Assembly: GCA_949825065.1 (NCBI GenBank)
Contig: OX463854.1
Coordinates: 11,941,112-12,005,111 of the forward strand
Reading direction: 5' to 3'
Length of the DNA: 64,000 nt
From: Odontocerum albicorne
Taxonomy: Eukaryota > Arthropoda > Insecta > Trichoptera > Odontoceridae
Shown here: positions 1 to 13,000 of the stretch, piece by piece
Layout of the letters: every line of letters begins with the position of its first letter
How positions within the stretch are numbered: the stretch's first letter is position 1
Notes under the pieces: generated by a model
The model's input: only the letters and a program-made list of their open reading frames with translations
The model's database searches: none
What the model was told of the DNA's origin: nothing
Program-made: the position numbers and the translations under genes

Positions 1-987
1 TATAAATCGAAAAATAGTTTTTTTCTAAACTGATGTTTTAATTCCTAATTTTCATTATACTGACTTTCTAATGTATTGTATGATTTGTATCTATCTTTAA
101 ATAGGCCAAGATTCACTATGAATTAATACTAATTACGAACATTTAATTTTAGGTACAAAAAATCGAAAATCCAATTATCATATACCCCATCCCTAGCCAA
201 TGCAGACTAACGTAGTGACTTTTGACAAACGTCATCAAATATTATTTGATTTTAACCAACTGCCACATTTTTGCTAATTTGTAACAAGGTGTATTAATTT
301 GTCATTATTGTTAGTTTTATGTAATGCATGTTATTTACCTAAATAAATTGCTATTTATGTTATTAGAATCGAGGCTTATATTAAAGTTGAAAAAATAATT
401 AAAATTACTGAACATCGTTGCAAGGTTGTATTGAGGCAAATTAGATTTTTTAACTGTCATTAACTGTCACAGGGACCATGCTACATTTTCTCAAGTATAG
501 TAATGATATTTATGAAAATAAATATATCATCTGCACTGAAGCTGTAAGCAAAACCATATTCCTCGGTTTTTGTCTAAACTGAAAATATTTACAAATAGTT
601 CATCAGCAGAATTGCATTTACACAGACAATTTTTTTTTTCAGTTGAAAGTGTCCATGAAGTTTTTATATTAATTATAAATGCAAATAAGCTGTTTACATA
701 TTAGTATAGGCTGAGAAGACTTCCATTGTTCTTTTCCATTCAATTATTCCACTCTTCCATTATCAGACGCTTCTTTCACCTCCTCCACGTCCATATATCT
801 TTTCATACACTTCCTTCAATGTATTTTCTAATATTTCTTTCCATCAAAAATCCATCCATATGTTCCTTTTCTTCTTTTACCATACTTTCCACTCACCTTC
901 ACACTTAAATTTTGTTTTATCAGTCCTTTCTTACTTCTTCCTCAATATATCCAAACTATCAATGAGTATTATCTTGTAATGTTACAG
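1..987. other. Upstream intron of TMEM67, no exon recognised
   Basis: This AT-rich sequence precedes the first recognisable meckelin exon, whose acceptor AG is at 986-987. I looked for earlier meckelin exons after AG acceptors, for instance the one ending near 152, and found no open stretch with meckelin-like residues. It is therefore probably intron. It contains one interspersed repeat copy at 321-508. The open frame at 726-908 is pyrimidine-rich low-complexity sequence and is not supported as a gene. Confidence 0.5.
321..508 (+). repeat. Interspersed repeat, copy 1 (pair with 12941-13100)
   Basis: About 180 bases beginning GTAATGCATG recur with substitutions and small indels at 12941-13100. 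Shared blocks include ATTTACCTAAATAA, TTACTGAACATCGTT and CTACATTTTCT in the same order and orientation. No coding capacity or terminal repeats are visible. Both copies lie in or beside the meckelin gene. This could be a non-autonomous transposon fragment or an old segmental duplication. Confidence 0.6.
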
Positions 988-1096
988 ATTATTGAAATAC
1001 TGGCAGTTAACTGGAGACAAATAACATTGGATATATTTTTCATAGACTGGGAGAAACCAAACCCACCAACAAACGATTTTGGAATCAAAGGAAGAA
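988..1096 (+). CDS. Tmem67: TMEM67 exon a (first in window)
   Basis: The acceptor is TTACAG at 982-987 and the donor GTAAAC starts at 1097. The exon reads IIEILAVNWRQ followed by DIFFIDWEKP, a very conserved meckelin motif just after the ectodomain. It ends with one base of a codon, and that phase fits the next exon. Confidence 0.88.
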
Positions 1097-4000
1097 GTAA
1101 ACAGATTGTTTTTATTATTATTAATCTAACACTTGATATATGAGGGGAAACCCAAAAATTCCCAGCTTTTATCTTAAAACTTACAGTACAGTACCCGGTG
1201 GTAAGTAATACACATTGGGCTTAAGAAAGAGACTGTCGGCCATAATCGGCTAACTTCGTTTTTGTAGAGCGTCGTCTCTGTCATTCATACACGTGTTCCG
1301 TCGCGATTTGTCAGATTAGATACTGGACTGTTAGCGCATCGTGCAACAGAGACGATGCTCTACAAAGCCGAAGCTAGAGGATTATGGCCGACAGTCTCTT
1401 TCTTAAGTTCAATGTGTACTTACCGCCGGGTACTGTACTTCCTTTTGAGTCTCGACCTAAGTCCTTTTATAAATATGAACACAATATTTATTTGTTACGA
1501 TTTTGTCATAAACCTGACGTGACCACATGACTAACGAGAATCTAATGTAAATATATAAAATGAATTTTGAGTGACTTTTTTGTTTTAGATGTTACAACAG
1601 AACCACAGGTATCATTTTGGAGACCATATTTTGTAGCAAATGAGTGGAATGAAATTCAGACTCTGAGAAAAATATCTTTGCCTACTCATCTCATTGGTTG
1701 TATTTTTGTTATAGAGGTAGGTGCACACTAATCTTTTCCCTTACTTAGTTTAATTTATATAATGTGTGGAACAGCATCATAATGTTCTGTATTTTATTTA
1801 CAATATTTTTAAAGATGCAAGAAATAATAACTATTATTCATGATTTAAAATCCAGACTTAAAATAATTTTACCTGGAATTTACTGCTTGCCGGCTTCTAT
1901 TATACCAGGGCTAGTTACTATGAGATCCGTGATTTGAGTGGAAAATTTCGAATTATCACAATTCATAAATGTTTTTTGGTTGAAAACGATTAAGAATTAT
2001 GAAATACGCGGTTTTTCAAATTGACAATAAAATGTATTAGGAAAAGCCGATTTCGGAACCTAGAAAATGTTGAAAAATACGAATCATTTTTTGTTTTAAT
2101 TAACAGAATTTTCCTGTACATAGCTACACTCAGAGAAGAAAACATGTCAAATAAATTTGCCTTGAATAGTTTCACAATAATATTAAATTTATTCATTGCA
2201 TCAATATACTTATTCCATAATCAATGCATATAAACTTTAGAGGAGTTACAAAAGAGTTGGTTCTGGCTTTATTGCAATGGAATAATTGCCATTGGCGATT
2301 GATATTGATCACGAAGATTGATACGTTGCAGTTCAGAACAGCCTAACACTGAGTTCACTATCTTGTCTAAAATTATCAAGCCTAGTATTCTTTTATCCTC
2401 TTAAGAAAAAAATATATCATATACATCAAAGTGTGCTCATAGTAAATGCGAGCATAAGTATGAAAATATGAGTAAACCCAATCTTGACTAGGTCCTACTC
2501 AATTATATCTGTGAACATTTTATTATTTCCGTGCTTGTAATACAAAATCTATATTTGATTATTGTGTCTATGTTGGCTATTTGATTATTGTATCTAAGTT
2601 GGCTATTTGATTATTGTTAAAGGTATTCGGGGCATCATCTTGGACAAATATTGGAATTGAAGTTTCCACAGAACAAACAACCGGGTTTCTGTCATCTCCT
2701 GTCTACCAGTTAGCTCTGAGTGGCTTGATATTTTTGTTACTTTATTTCATTCAATTAATATTGGGTATCTTTATATATGAGAGGTATATAAAGAATTCAA
2801 TTCAAGACTTTGTTGATATTTGTTCCATTTCAAATGTCTCATTGCTTTTATTAGATGCGCAGCTACATGGATATTATTTGCATGGAAGGTGTGTATAATT
2901 TATTTTTCTTTGAACTTATTAACTACTATTCATCATGGTTGAGTATGATTGTCAGTCATCCTATAGATCAGGGGTCTCCAAACTACGGCCCGCGGCCAAC
3001 ACCGGTCCGCGAGTTAACATTGCTTAATAAACAATTATTAAGCAATGTTTCTTAAAAGAATGTATGCAAAGGGTTTAGAAAAGATTTGAGAATTAATGTA
3101 ATGTATGTCAAAAGTTATGGTTATTGAAAAGTGTCATTCTATGAGAAATTGTAATTTTTGGGTGAAAAATAAGTTGAAGAATATTGTTACTTGTGAAGCA
3201 TGCTTTTGGGAAATAGTAAGATAGACCATATTGATAGGCATGTTTCTATAGGCAATAAGGTCAACTTAGTGTTATTTTTGAAAATAAATTAATATAATAC
3301 TAAAATCTTTAAACTTGATTACGTACAGTGATATGCTAGTACCTACCAACCTTAATGTACAGAAACGAAACCTGGGTATTCAAAGGGAATAGTAAGAACA
3401 AAATAAAGGGGGGAGAAATATGAACCAGAATGTGTTATTCTTAAGGTTTCCCACATGACTTGGGGCTGTTGGGTTAAACCTCTAATGCTCTTAGCATTAA
3501 AATATTATAATAACCATAGATTGTCTCAGTACTGCTTTTTCCATATCTTGACTTGGCAATGATGTGGGAAGATGTGCCATACCGGGCTGTTGTCAAACCT
3601 GGATGGAGATGTTTTGTGGCATACCTGTGTTCCATTCTTATAATGATGATTATAATACATATTATATGAGCATTCATATTTTTAAACAGGTGTGTGCATG
3701 CAGCATGTGATACAGATGCAAGAGGATTACTTCCAGGGTTGCCTTTTACAGCATTTGTTATGCGTTGCACTTCAGAGTTTAGGTAGGTTTATCTCTGACA
3801 TTTACATATTTACTATTCAATAATAAATACAAATACAGATTTTGCTTCAAGTATGTGTGTTCAAATGAAGCAATATCTTATATCTACTTAAATGATAGTT
3901 CACTATAGTGTTTTAGTGCCAACATTTTATGAAAAAAATACACATTGAAATGGTTTGGACATGTTGAACAGATGGATGATGAAAGACTGACTAAACAAAT

Positions 4001-7000
4001 ATACGATGCAAACATGAGTGGGAGTCGTCACATGATTGGGCACAGGCAAAATTATGTGTGCTTGAATAATTTTTCATAAATTTACTGTTTATTTTTTTTT
4101 ATGATTTATGGCATGAGGGTATAAATATTCAAATTATAAGAGTTTGGAATGAAAGGAGTTAATCAACTATGAAATTGATAATTTGAATCTTGGAAGTATT
4201 TGAATATTTTCTAATTATGTTGGATTTCAAATTGATGGGGTTTTACCATATATATGATAAATACTTAATTTATCTTACTAAAACAACTTATTGCTAAAAT
4301 AATATTTTCTCGATTGTGTGCATGCTTCCATGGCCTGGGGTTGCTAGTTATTTATTTATTTAACACTTCATTGTAAAAACAATCTGGCGGGCTTATTGCC
4401 AGTCGGCAATAAGCATACATAGTGATGTGTGTAACTAGAAAATTTAAGTTGCAAACTATCCTTAAAGTTCATTTAGTAATTTTGATCAAATTAATTTCAT
4501 TTTGACATTTGTTGATAGAACAGAATAACAATAAGAATTATAATAATAAAAGAAAATTTATAAAGCAGCTTTTAGAGATCAGACTTTCTTCAAGGGGGCG
4601 GGCTCTGACTCGAGATTTGAGACTTTCCAAAAAAGGATCTCTTTAAATGCTCTCTAAAGCTGCACACCCACCCTATATCGTTAACACTTTGAGGCACATA
4701 AGGATCTATCCAATTGAAATATTACTTGAGAAAACTATTATTAACTAAACAAAAATAATCAATTCATAAAAAAAATTACTTTTGTTTAAAAAACTTTATG
4801 TAAATTCAAAGAGGACAATTCAAATTCAACCTTGCTTGGTAGCCTGTATGGCCATGGACAATATGGAGCATAGTATTAAATGGACTATAAACAAGATGGA
4901 GTATAGTATTTAAATATAATTTTTGTAATTTGATTTTAGACTCTATTATAGCCGTCTCAGTATTCATATAGTAGCAAGGGATATTAAATGGCAATGGCAG
5001 CATCATCTAGCTATTGGCAAAGGTCAAGGAAATGTAGATTCATCCACTTTAACTGGTAAGTATGTTTACTGGTACAGTAGTTTATACTGGTAAGCAGCGG
5101 CGGCCGGTCCCGAGGTGCGCTGAGCATCAACATACCTCGAGACGCTGAGCGAATATGAAATATCGCTGTCTCACGGTTTACTGTACTCTGTCTGACCTAT
5201 ATGAATTTGCTTTTCCATCCGGTGCATATTGGAGATCGCTCCGGTAGCATTGGCAAACTTGGCCGGTCAATTTGAAAGGAATATTTTTTTAAATTTTATT
5301 TAAATTTTTTTTTAATTTTCACTTAAATAAAAATGGTCGTACTATTTGTCAGTATTCTTATACATATTTAATCTATACAAATATTTATTGGGTGTACAAA
5401 TAAGTCACCGCCGTTTGACAAAAGTTGGCGCCACCAGTAAGTTATGGTTAAAATTGTCAGATGTAAAATGTCATTATCGTAAGGTTGGACATCTGTCAAC
5501 AACATGACCTTGAAATATTAGTGAATTTTTATCAGTATAACATATTTTTTTGTGTTCGAAAATGTCAAGTTTTGAGCCGAATAAGCGTCATTTGCGGGAA
5601 CTTTTGATTTACTTCTTCAATTTGAAGAAATCTGCAGCTGAGGCGCATCGATTGCTTGTAGAAGCATATGGTGAGGCTGCCTTAAGTGAGAGAAGTTGTC
5701 GTGAGTGGTTTCAAAAGTTTAAGAACGGTGAATTTGACATCGAAGACAAAGAACGTAGCGGAAGGCCGAAAGTGTACGAAGACGCGGAATTGGAAGTATT
5801 ATTGGATCAAGATTCGTGCCAAACGCAAGAAGAACTTGCACTTACATTAGGAGTGACTCAACAAGCAATTTCACATGGTTTGAAATCATTGGGAATGATT
5901 CAAAAACAAAGAAATTGGGATTCATATGAACTGACACGGAGAAACTTTGAATGCCAATTTTCCACATGTGAAATGCTGCTTGCCAGGCATAAACGAAAGG
6001 GTTTTCTGCACCATATAGCCACTGGTGATGAAAAATGCATCCATTATGATAATCCAAAAAGGAAGAAATCATGGGGATCCCCTGGTCATGCTTCAACATC
6101 TACGGCTAAGCCAAATATTCATGGAAAAAAACTCTTGTTGTGTATTTGGTGGGATCAGCTTGGTGTCGTGTATTATGAGTTGCTCAAACCGAATGAAACC
6201 ATTGCTGGGGCTGTCTACCGAACATAATTGATGAGATTGAGTCGAGCACTCGAGGAAAAGCGCGCCCACTACTACGCCAGACACGACAAAATTATTCTCC
6301 TGCATGATAATGCTAGTCCACATGTTGCGGCACCGGTCAAAACCTATTTGGAAACACTCAATTGAGAAGTTTTACCCCACCCGCTGTATTCACCAGACAT
6401 TGCTCCTTCTGATTACCACTTGTTTTGATCGATGACGCATGGCCTGTCTGAGCAGCACTTCACATCATATGAAGATACCAAAAATTGAGTCGATTCGTGG
6501 ATAGCCTCAAAAGATGATGATGATGACTGACGCGGTATTCGTATGCTGACAGAAAGATGGGGAAAAGTAGTGGCAAGCGATGGGTACTACTTCGAATAAA
6601 ACATGAGGTTCCGTTCTTTCACAATAAATGCCCATTTTTTTATAAAAAACGGCGGAAACTTATTTGTACACCTAATAACATTTTTGGAAGTTATGTTTAC
6701 GAATATATAATTTAATTATTGCGAATTATTTCTCCGGTTCAGCGCACCAGCACACCTCTAGACCAGCCGGCGTTGCTGGTAATTAGAATAGTAGAAATGT
6801 ATTAACCTGATATTAATCAATAATGGCTTTGAACGAATTGTGAATATCCTAGGTCTAAATGTTGAATTTGAAAATTATTAAGTATACCATATACAACGTA
6901 TCAAGCCAAAGTCATTCAAATCCATGTGTCGGTCTTGGTCACACGATGTTAACTCGATTTGTTCCATGGAAGATGAGCCCTTTCAATAAGTCTACAGGGG

Positions 7001-10000
7001 TCACTGCTATTATAATATATGTTACATCTGTATTCCTGAGGCATAGGGTACCATGTGCGTTTTATGCTAATGTTATGGGAGAGCAAAGATAAGGTTTTTT
7101 ACATAAAAGGAAAAATAAATAAAATAAAAAACTTATTTTATATTTTTGTGTTCACCACAGGTTTATTTTAGGTTCACAACTAGTTTCGAAGACCACCGTC
7201 ATCTTCGTCAGGTGAAGATAAACTAAGTTGTTAAAATATACTCTGTATAAGTGTAAATAATATAATATAAGAGAGATGAGTATATTATTTACACTTGTAC
7301 AGAATATATTTTAACAACTTAGTTTATCTTCACCTGACGAAGAAGACGGTGGTCTTCGAAACTAGTTGTGAACCTAAAATACACCTGTGGTGAACACAAA
7401 AATATAAAATAAGTTTTTTATTTTACTTATTTTTCCTTTTATGTAAAAAATGGCACCACAAAGTGAAACTATAGTCTTTTCGAAGATTCAAGAAATAATT
7501 TTTTTTATTTATTTTGATAGTAAAATACATTTTAAACTCTTTTTTATTTATTTAATTTTTAAAAAATTGCTCAAATATTGTTTTACTATCGAAAATTAAA
7601 AACATATGATATATCTACATATCAGTGGCGTGGGGAGATTTTTGAGTTGAGGGATGCTGTCCAAAGAATGTATGTGTGGTGGAAGCTACAACATCCATAG
7701 ATTCCTTGCTAGACTTTACAAGTTTGTGTCGGACATGATGGTTCTTGACGATGTGGGCTAGAAATCCTAGAGCATATGTGCAAGAGAAGACACAGAACTC
7801 ATAGTTTACTAGCTTGACTTAAAGTATGTGTGTGCATATTGCTATGGTGACGTAATTAATTTGGCATAGTGTTTACTTTTTTGCTCTTTCTGTTTAAGTT
7901 TGTTTGCTAAAAATATAAAAAATTAAGGGTAATTGTTTTATTTGGGTAAGCAACATAAACCATTATGGGATGTAGCACTTTCACAGGATCTATAAAAGTC
8001 ACGCCACTGCATCATACGTACATATCATTACACCATTTCCCTGTCTGGATATGTAGAGAAGATAGAGCATAGGGTTTCTTATCTCGACATACATCCTTCG
8101 TCTTTTCCACATCCATACACCTTTTCATATATAGTAACTCCTACGACTTCTCTGACTTTCTAAATTTTCTTCTTTCCAAATATCATTCAATTGATCCAAC
8201 ACTACTTTCCTCCATCTTCCTCTACTACGCCTTCTATCACATTTGCACTATATATTTGTTTTGTTAGTCTTTCTTCATTCATTCGTTTTAAATGCCCAAA
8301 CCATTTCAGAGTATTCTTCGTCATCTTACAAAACATATCAGCCTTAAGTTTACATTTATCTCTTATTACGTAATTCATATTCTGTCATGAATAGTCATCC
8401 CATATATTATTTTCAATGTTCGAATTTCTACAGCATTTATTTCAGTTTTCTTCCACACTGGCATGTTTTTTAGAAAGAATAGATATAACCAGTCATAGGT
8501 ATCCTCATGGCCACAGTATGTTTTTATTAATTTTCGGCATAATGGCACTAGACTAGGCGTACAGAATGTTGCCAAAAAATGTATCCACAATTTTAACGGT
8601 TATAAAGTCTGTATTTATTAGCATACAGTTAGTTCCCTTTCAACGTTCATAATAAACTACATAAATGTATTTTTTTATACTTAACACCTGTTTTCAAACT
8701 GACAACCATTCTGGTCTAGACATTACTGGCAACGTGAAGCAACGGAATCACAAACATCGAGAATCATTTCATTTGGTATTTGGGCACATTCTCTTTCAAC
8801 ACCTACTCATAATTCATCAATGGTTTCAGTTTTTTTAGTATAAACTTTATTCTTGAGAAATCCCCAAAAGAAAAAGTCTTCTACCGTGTTTTCACACTTC
8901 CAGTAGCACTTCAAAATAGACTTTCTTTGTTCAAAACTTAATCAGGTTTCTGCCATTATTTCTCAATGGTTAAATCTAAAACAAAAAAAATCAGCAAGTC
9001 AGCAGCTATTAAAATGTGGATACATTTTTTTGCAACACCCGTGTGGATACATTTTTTCCTACACTCCATGTAATGGATTTTTTAAATATTAATCTCTAAA
9101 TAGGAATATCATAATTCTATTTTTGATTTATCATCGTAATATAAATTAGTGATTCATAATCGTAATACAATATACATTAGTAAGTTATGAATTTTGGAAA
9201 GACACCTGCCTTCTTACCCAAGGGTTGTGTATTTGAGTCCCATTAGTATCCAATTTTTTAAAAAAGTGTTCACTTAAGGCCTCTTTAACATCTCTTTGGT
9301 TGGATGGAAACAATGCCACATGGCAATAAACCGCTTCAGATTGATTTGTAAATAAGGAAAGTGTTGTTTAATAAAATAAACATGAAAAATTCTATTTTTA
9401 TGTAGGCAGTTTTTTAAATGACAACTTATCATGTAGGTGGCAGTTCTTTTAAACAACTAATATATAAAAAAAGTTAAAATAAATGTTTTTTTGCAGATAT
9501 TTTACATTTTTATTAATTTTGTTAGGTATTCAAGCAGCTCGTAAATCAGCTAGTAAATCATCAAGAAATGGTGGCGATGGTGATGGAAGAATGAGTGAGA
9601 TTATATCACAACTGCCACCGTCTCTTGAGAAAAGAGAACAGGCTTCGAGATTGGTTAATAAATTTTTGACAGCATTTTTCGACCATGTAAGTTTATATAA
9701 GAGAGATAATATTGAAGAATAAGATAATTTGTTTTATCGAGCACTGTTTATTCCACTTTTTGAAAAGGTATAACTTTACCGGTTTCAAGACTTTCACCTC
9801 ATCATCAGGGGAGCACAAACAGTCCCCGACCCAAATGTTTACCGTTAGAAGTGTGTATGTCGGTACTAGTTCGAACAGAACTCAATCTTATTTGTGCTCT
9901 TCTGATGATGAGGTGAAAGCCTTGAAACTGGTAGGGTTATACCGTTACAAAAAGTGGAATAACAGTGTTTGATAAAACAAATTACAATGTCTTGAAACCT

Positions 10001-13000
10001 CCACAATGTTAATGTCTTAACTATAAATAATATAATAAGAGAATGTTTTTTTGCAAATTTTAACAAATTAAGTTTTAAATGATAATCATCACCACTACAC
10101 CATATCCCTATTGGGGTAGGTAGAGAGAATAGATCTCCATTTTATTCCATCCTAATATACCATTCTTGACATGCTTTAAGAAGCGACTGAAAAACTCTTA
10201 ATTTCTAGTCAGTAATACACCTTGTTTCATTCCTATCCACCATCCCTTCCTTTTCCTTTGATTGATGATATCTCGCTTTATATGAAAATAAATATTCGGG
10301 TGATTGTCCGTCTTTGTGGGTGTATGCTCACATATGTGTTTATGTATTTCGTGGGATGGATAGTCATTTGAATGTTTTTTGCAAACATGTTAGTTGCTTC
10401 ATTTACTTTCATCTGGTTGGCTGGAAGAGATTGTCGCCTGGCAATAAGCCCGCTAGATTTTATTTGCAATTAAAGTATTTAATAAATAAATACATCTTTT
10501 GCTTCTAGCCAGTCTATTAGTATTCTCCTATTATAAAGATTAATTTATTCTTTTCTCTTGTAAGAATTTGATTAATTTGGTTATATCATATTTTTCTAGT
10601 TTTTCCTGAATTACTAGTAACTTGTATACTACTCGTATAGATTATTTTTAAATATTTTAACATTCATTCTTTGTATGTGACCGAATCATCTCAAAACTCT
10701 TTTCTTCATCTTAAGTATTGCATATTCATTCAATTCATATTCTCTCCTAATGTTTTCATTTCTCTTTCCGTCAAATTTTTCAACACATTCTACTTTACAC
10801 TTTCATTTCTATCACATTTATTTTACTTTTTCGTCATGTGCAAGTTTCGCTTGAACACTCTAATATTGTGACCAAGATTCCATTATGATCAGCCAACTTT
10901 GCTTCTTTTGAAAGGTTCTGGTAAACACATTATATAACCCAATTCAATTGCCTGTTTCAACTCTTTTCCAATATTGTACTTTAGCGCAACCGTGCAATGT
11001 GAATATGCTTCTAAGATACAAAATTCCAATTCTAATATTTAACATAGTTTTTAGTTTTTAACTTTTATTTTGTTCTAGAATTCTAATTAAATTGTTTGAT
11101 TTAAGGCTTTGGAGGATCTGGATTATGAAGTTCGGGAGAAACGATGGATCGAAAGGTTATTAGATGTGGAATTGACTAATGAAAGCGGCAATAAGACTTT
11201 GTTGCTTTATAATTCTTCAGGCGATCCCCAGTCATTTCAAAGAACTATTTGGTAAATTTTAATTTAAATATTTAACTAAAAATAACAGAATTTTTAAATT
11301 TAGAAATCTTTTTGAATCGCATCATGTAGTAAATTTTTTTTCTCTTTAGATCTCTTTTCATGAATATTTTTTTATTCGATGCTACTCTAATTTGAGTTGT
11401 TCTTTGTGGAAAAGAATATTTTATTCAGCGAGAAATTAGTAAGCTCTTTTATTGTACTAACTACACTTAATTACCATTATACATGTTAGTATCTTCTATC
11501 TCAAGGCTTTTTTCAAGTGGAATGATCTTGATTTGTTGCGAGAGCTATATTTAGACTTAACTGATGTCATGTTTTATCTATTCACCAAAAGAAAGTATTG
11601 TACTAAGAGTTGTTTTTTTTTTTGCTTTCATTGGTTATTTATTTATTACTTTTATTTTTTTCACCACTTAATATATTAATTCATTCATTGTTTTTTAAAT
11701 TTTTGAGACATGTTAAATTCTTATCTTATTTTCTTTTCTGAAATCAGAATAGAATTTTACATGTCTCAAAATTTCAGTATAATATGGCTTTTCTCTATAA
11801 TATGGTTTGCCGATTCTGAAAACTAACGGAGTTCCACAAAGTCAAACCAAACTTTTGATAAAATTATGATTTTCATTCCAAGATGACTTTTTGTGAACTT
11901 TTATAGTCTTTTGAAAATGTTGAGACTAGTCTCATTTTAACATTAATGAATTTGTTCTTGAGACTGGTTTGATTTTAATATCTGTACCCTAGAGGATAAA
12001 CCACAGAAGTCACTCTGCACCCTAGAGGATGAACGTCATATGTGTCATACATGAATTGTATGATGCAACGTCGTTTATCATCTGAGGTAAAATGTGATTC
12101 CCGTGGTTTATCCTCTAGGGTACAGATATTATAGAATTTAGAGATGAAAATAAAGTCATTTCTTATCTACTTATACTGTATATACATAGATGTGGAGAAT
12201 ATTTTCAGTAAATACTTTATTTTGTTGAAAAGAGACTAAAGACATATATTTTGTATGTTTATGGTATATACGAGTATGGTATATACTAGTATGTTTTATT
12301 AATTCTGAATAAGTGATGTAAACAAAATAAAACTTTAATTTTAGGTATGGCCAAGAATGGACTTTGGCGACATTTGATCTTTATTTATTCTGCTTTGTGC
12401 AAATGATGTCAGGAAGCTATATTTTGGCAGCATTAGTAAATATCATTATTTGGAAGGTGCATATACTTTTTATTTTATTATTAAGGATTTCTCACCATTA
12501 ATAGAGCACTCCCCTCAAGGGCTCTCTAACTCGTCATGCAAATAGATTCATTATTAACAGATAAAAAAAATATTTAAAAAAAGATGAGTGTAAGCATAGG
12601 AAGGTGGTGTCTGCAACTATTCGATAAGAAACTTCCCCGCATCTATATATGCTTAAAAAACATGTTTTGTAAGAAAACCGCAGAAAACTTACCAAGGGAA
12701 GACGAACTACAAAGAAACCTTTGTAGATATTCTGATATGTGACAGAAACACATTCAGCTTTAGGTGAAATAAAGTGTACGTGTGTAGTGTTTCTATATTA
12801 TCATAAATTTTGATAAAACTTCCCAAAAGGGTTGTCTTCACATGCTTCTTCATACACAATTAATTAAATATTATGTATAATATTAATATGACTTATAATA
12901 CCAAAATTAACACCTTAAATTGACAAAAAAATCCCCTTATGTAATGTATTTACCTAAATAACTTGCTATTTATTAGAATTGAGGCTTTTATTAAAGTTGA

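Larger units (their letters stand above)
5095..6775. mobile_element. hAT-like MITE carrying a nested mariner
   Basis: The left end CAGCGGCGGCCGGTC and the right end, read inverted as CAACGCCGGCTGGTC, are imperfect inverted repeats that both continue into GAGGTGYG..GCTGA. They are flanked by 8-bp near-duplicates, CTGGTAAG (5087-5094) and CTGGTAAT (6776-6783), as expected of hAT insertion. Removing the mariner at 5388-6675 leaves about 390 bp with no transposase, so this is non-autonomous. It lies in the intron just after exon e. Confidence 0.7.
7095..7450. mobile_element. Long foldback element with hammerhead-like arms
   Basis: The two halves are nearly perfect inverted repeats around a centre near 7272. 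The outer ends are TTTTTTACATAAAAGG and its complement. No protein is encoded. Each arm holds a CTGACGA...CGAAAC motif that folds like a hammerhead ribozyme (see 7173-7216 and 7329-7372). The layout parallels the Penelope-type hairpins at 9721 and 17866, so it may be an inverted pair of Penelope terminal repeats. It lies in the meckelin intron. Confidence 0.8.

Noticed and set aside
150..240. An earlier meckelin exon after the acceptor TTTAATTTTAG
   Set aside because: None of the three frames stays open with meckelin-like residues.
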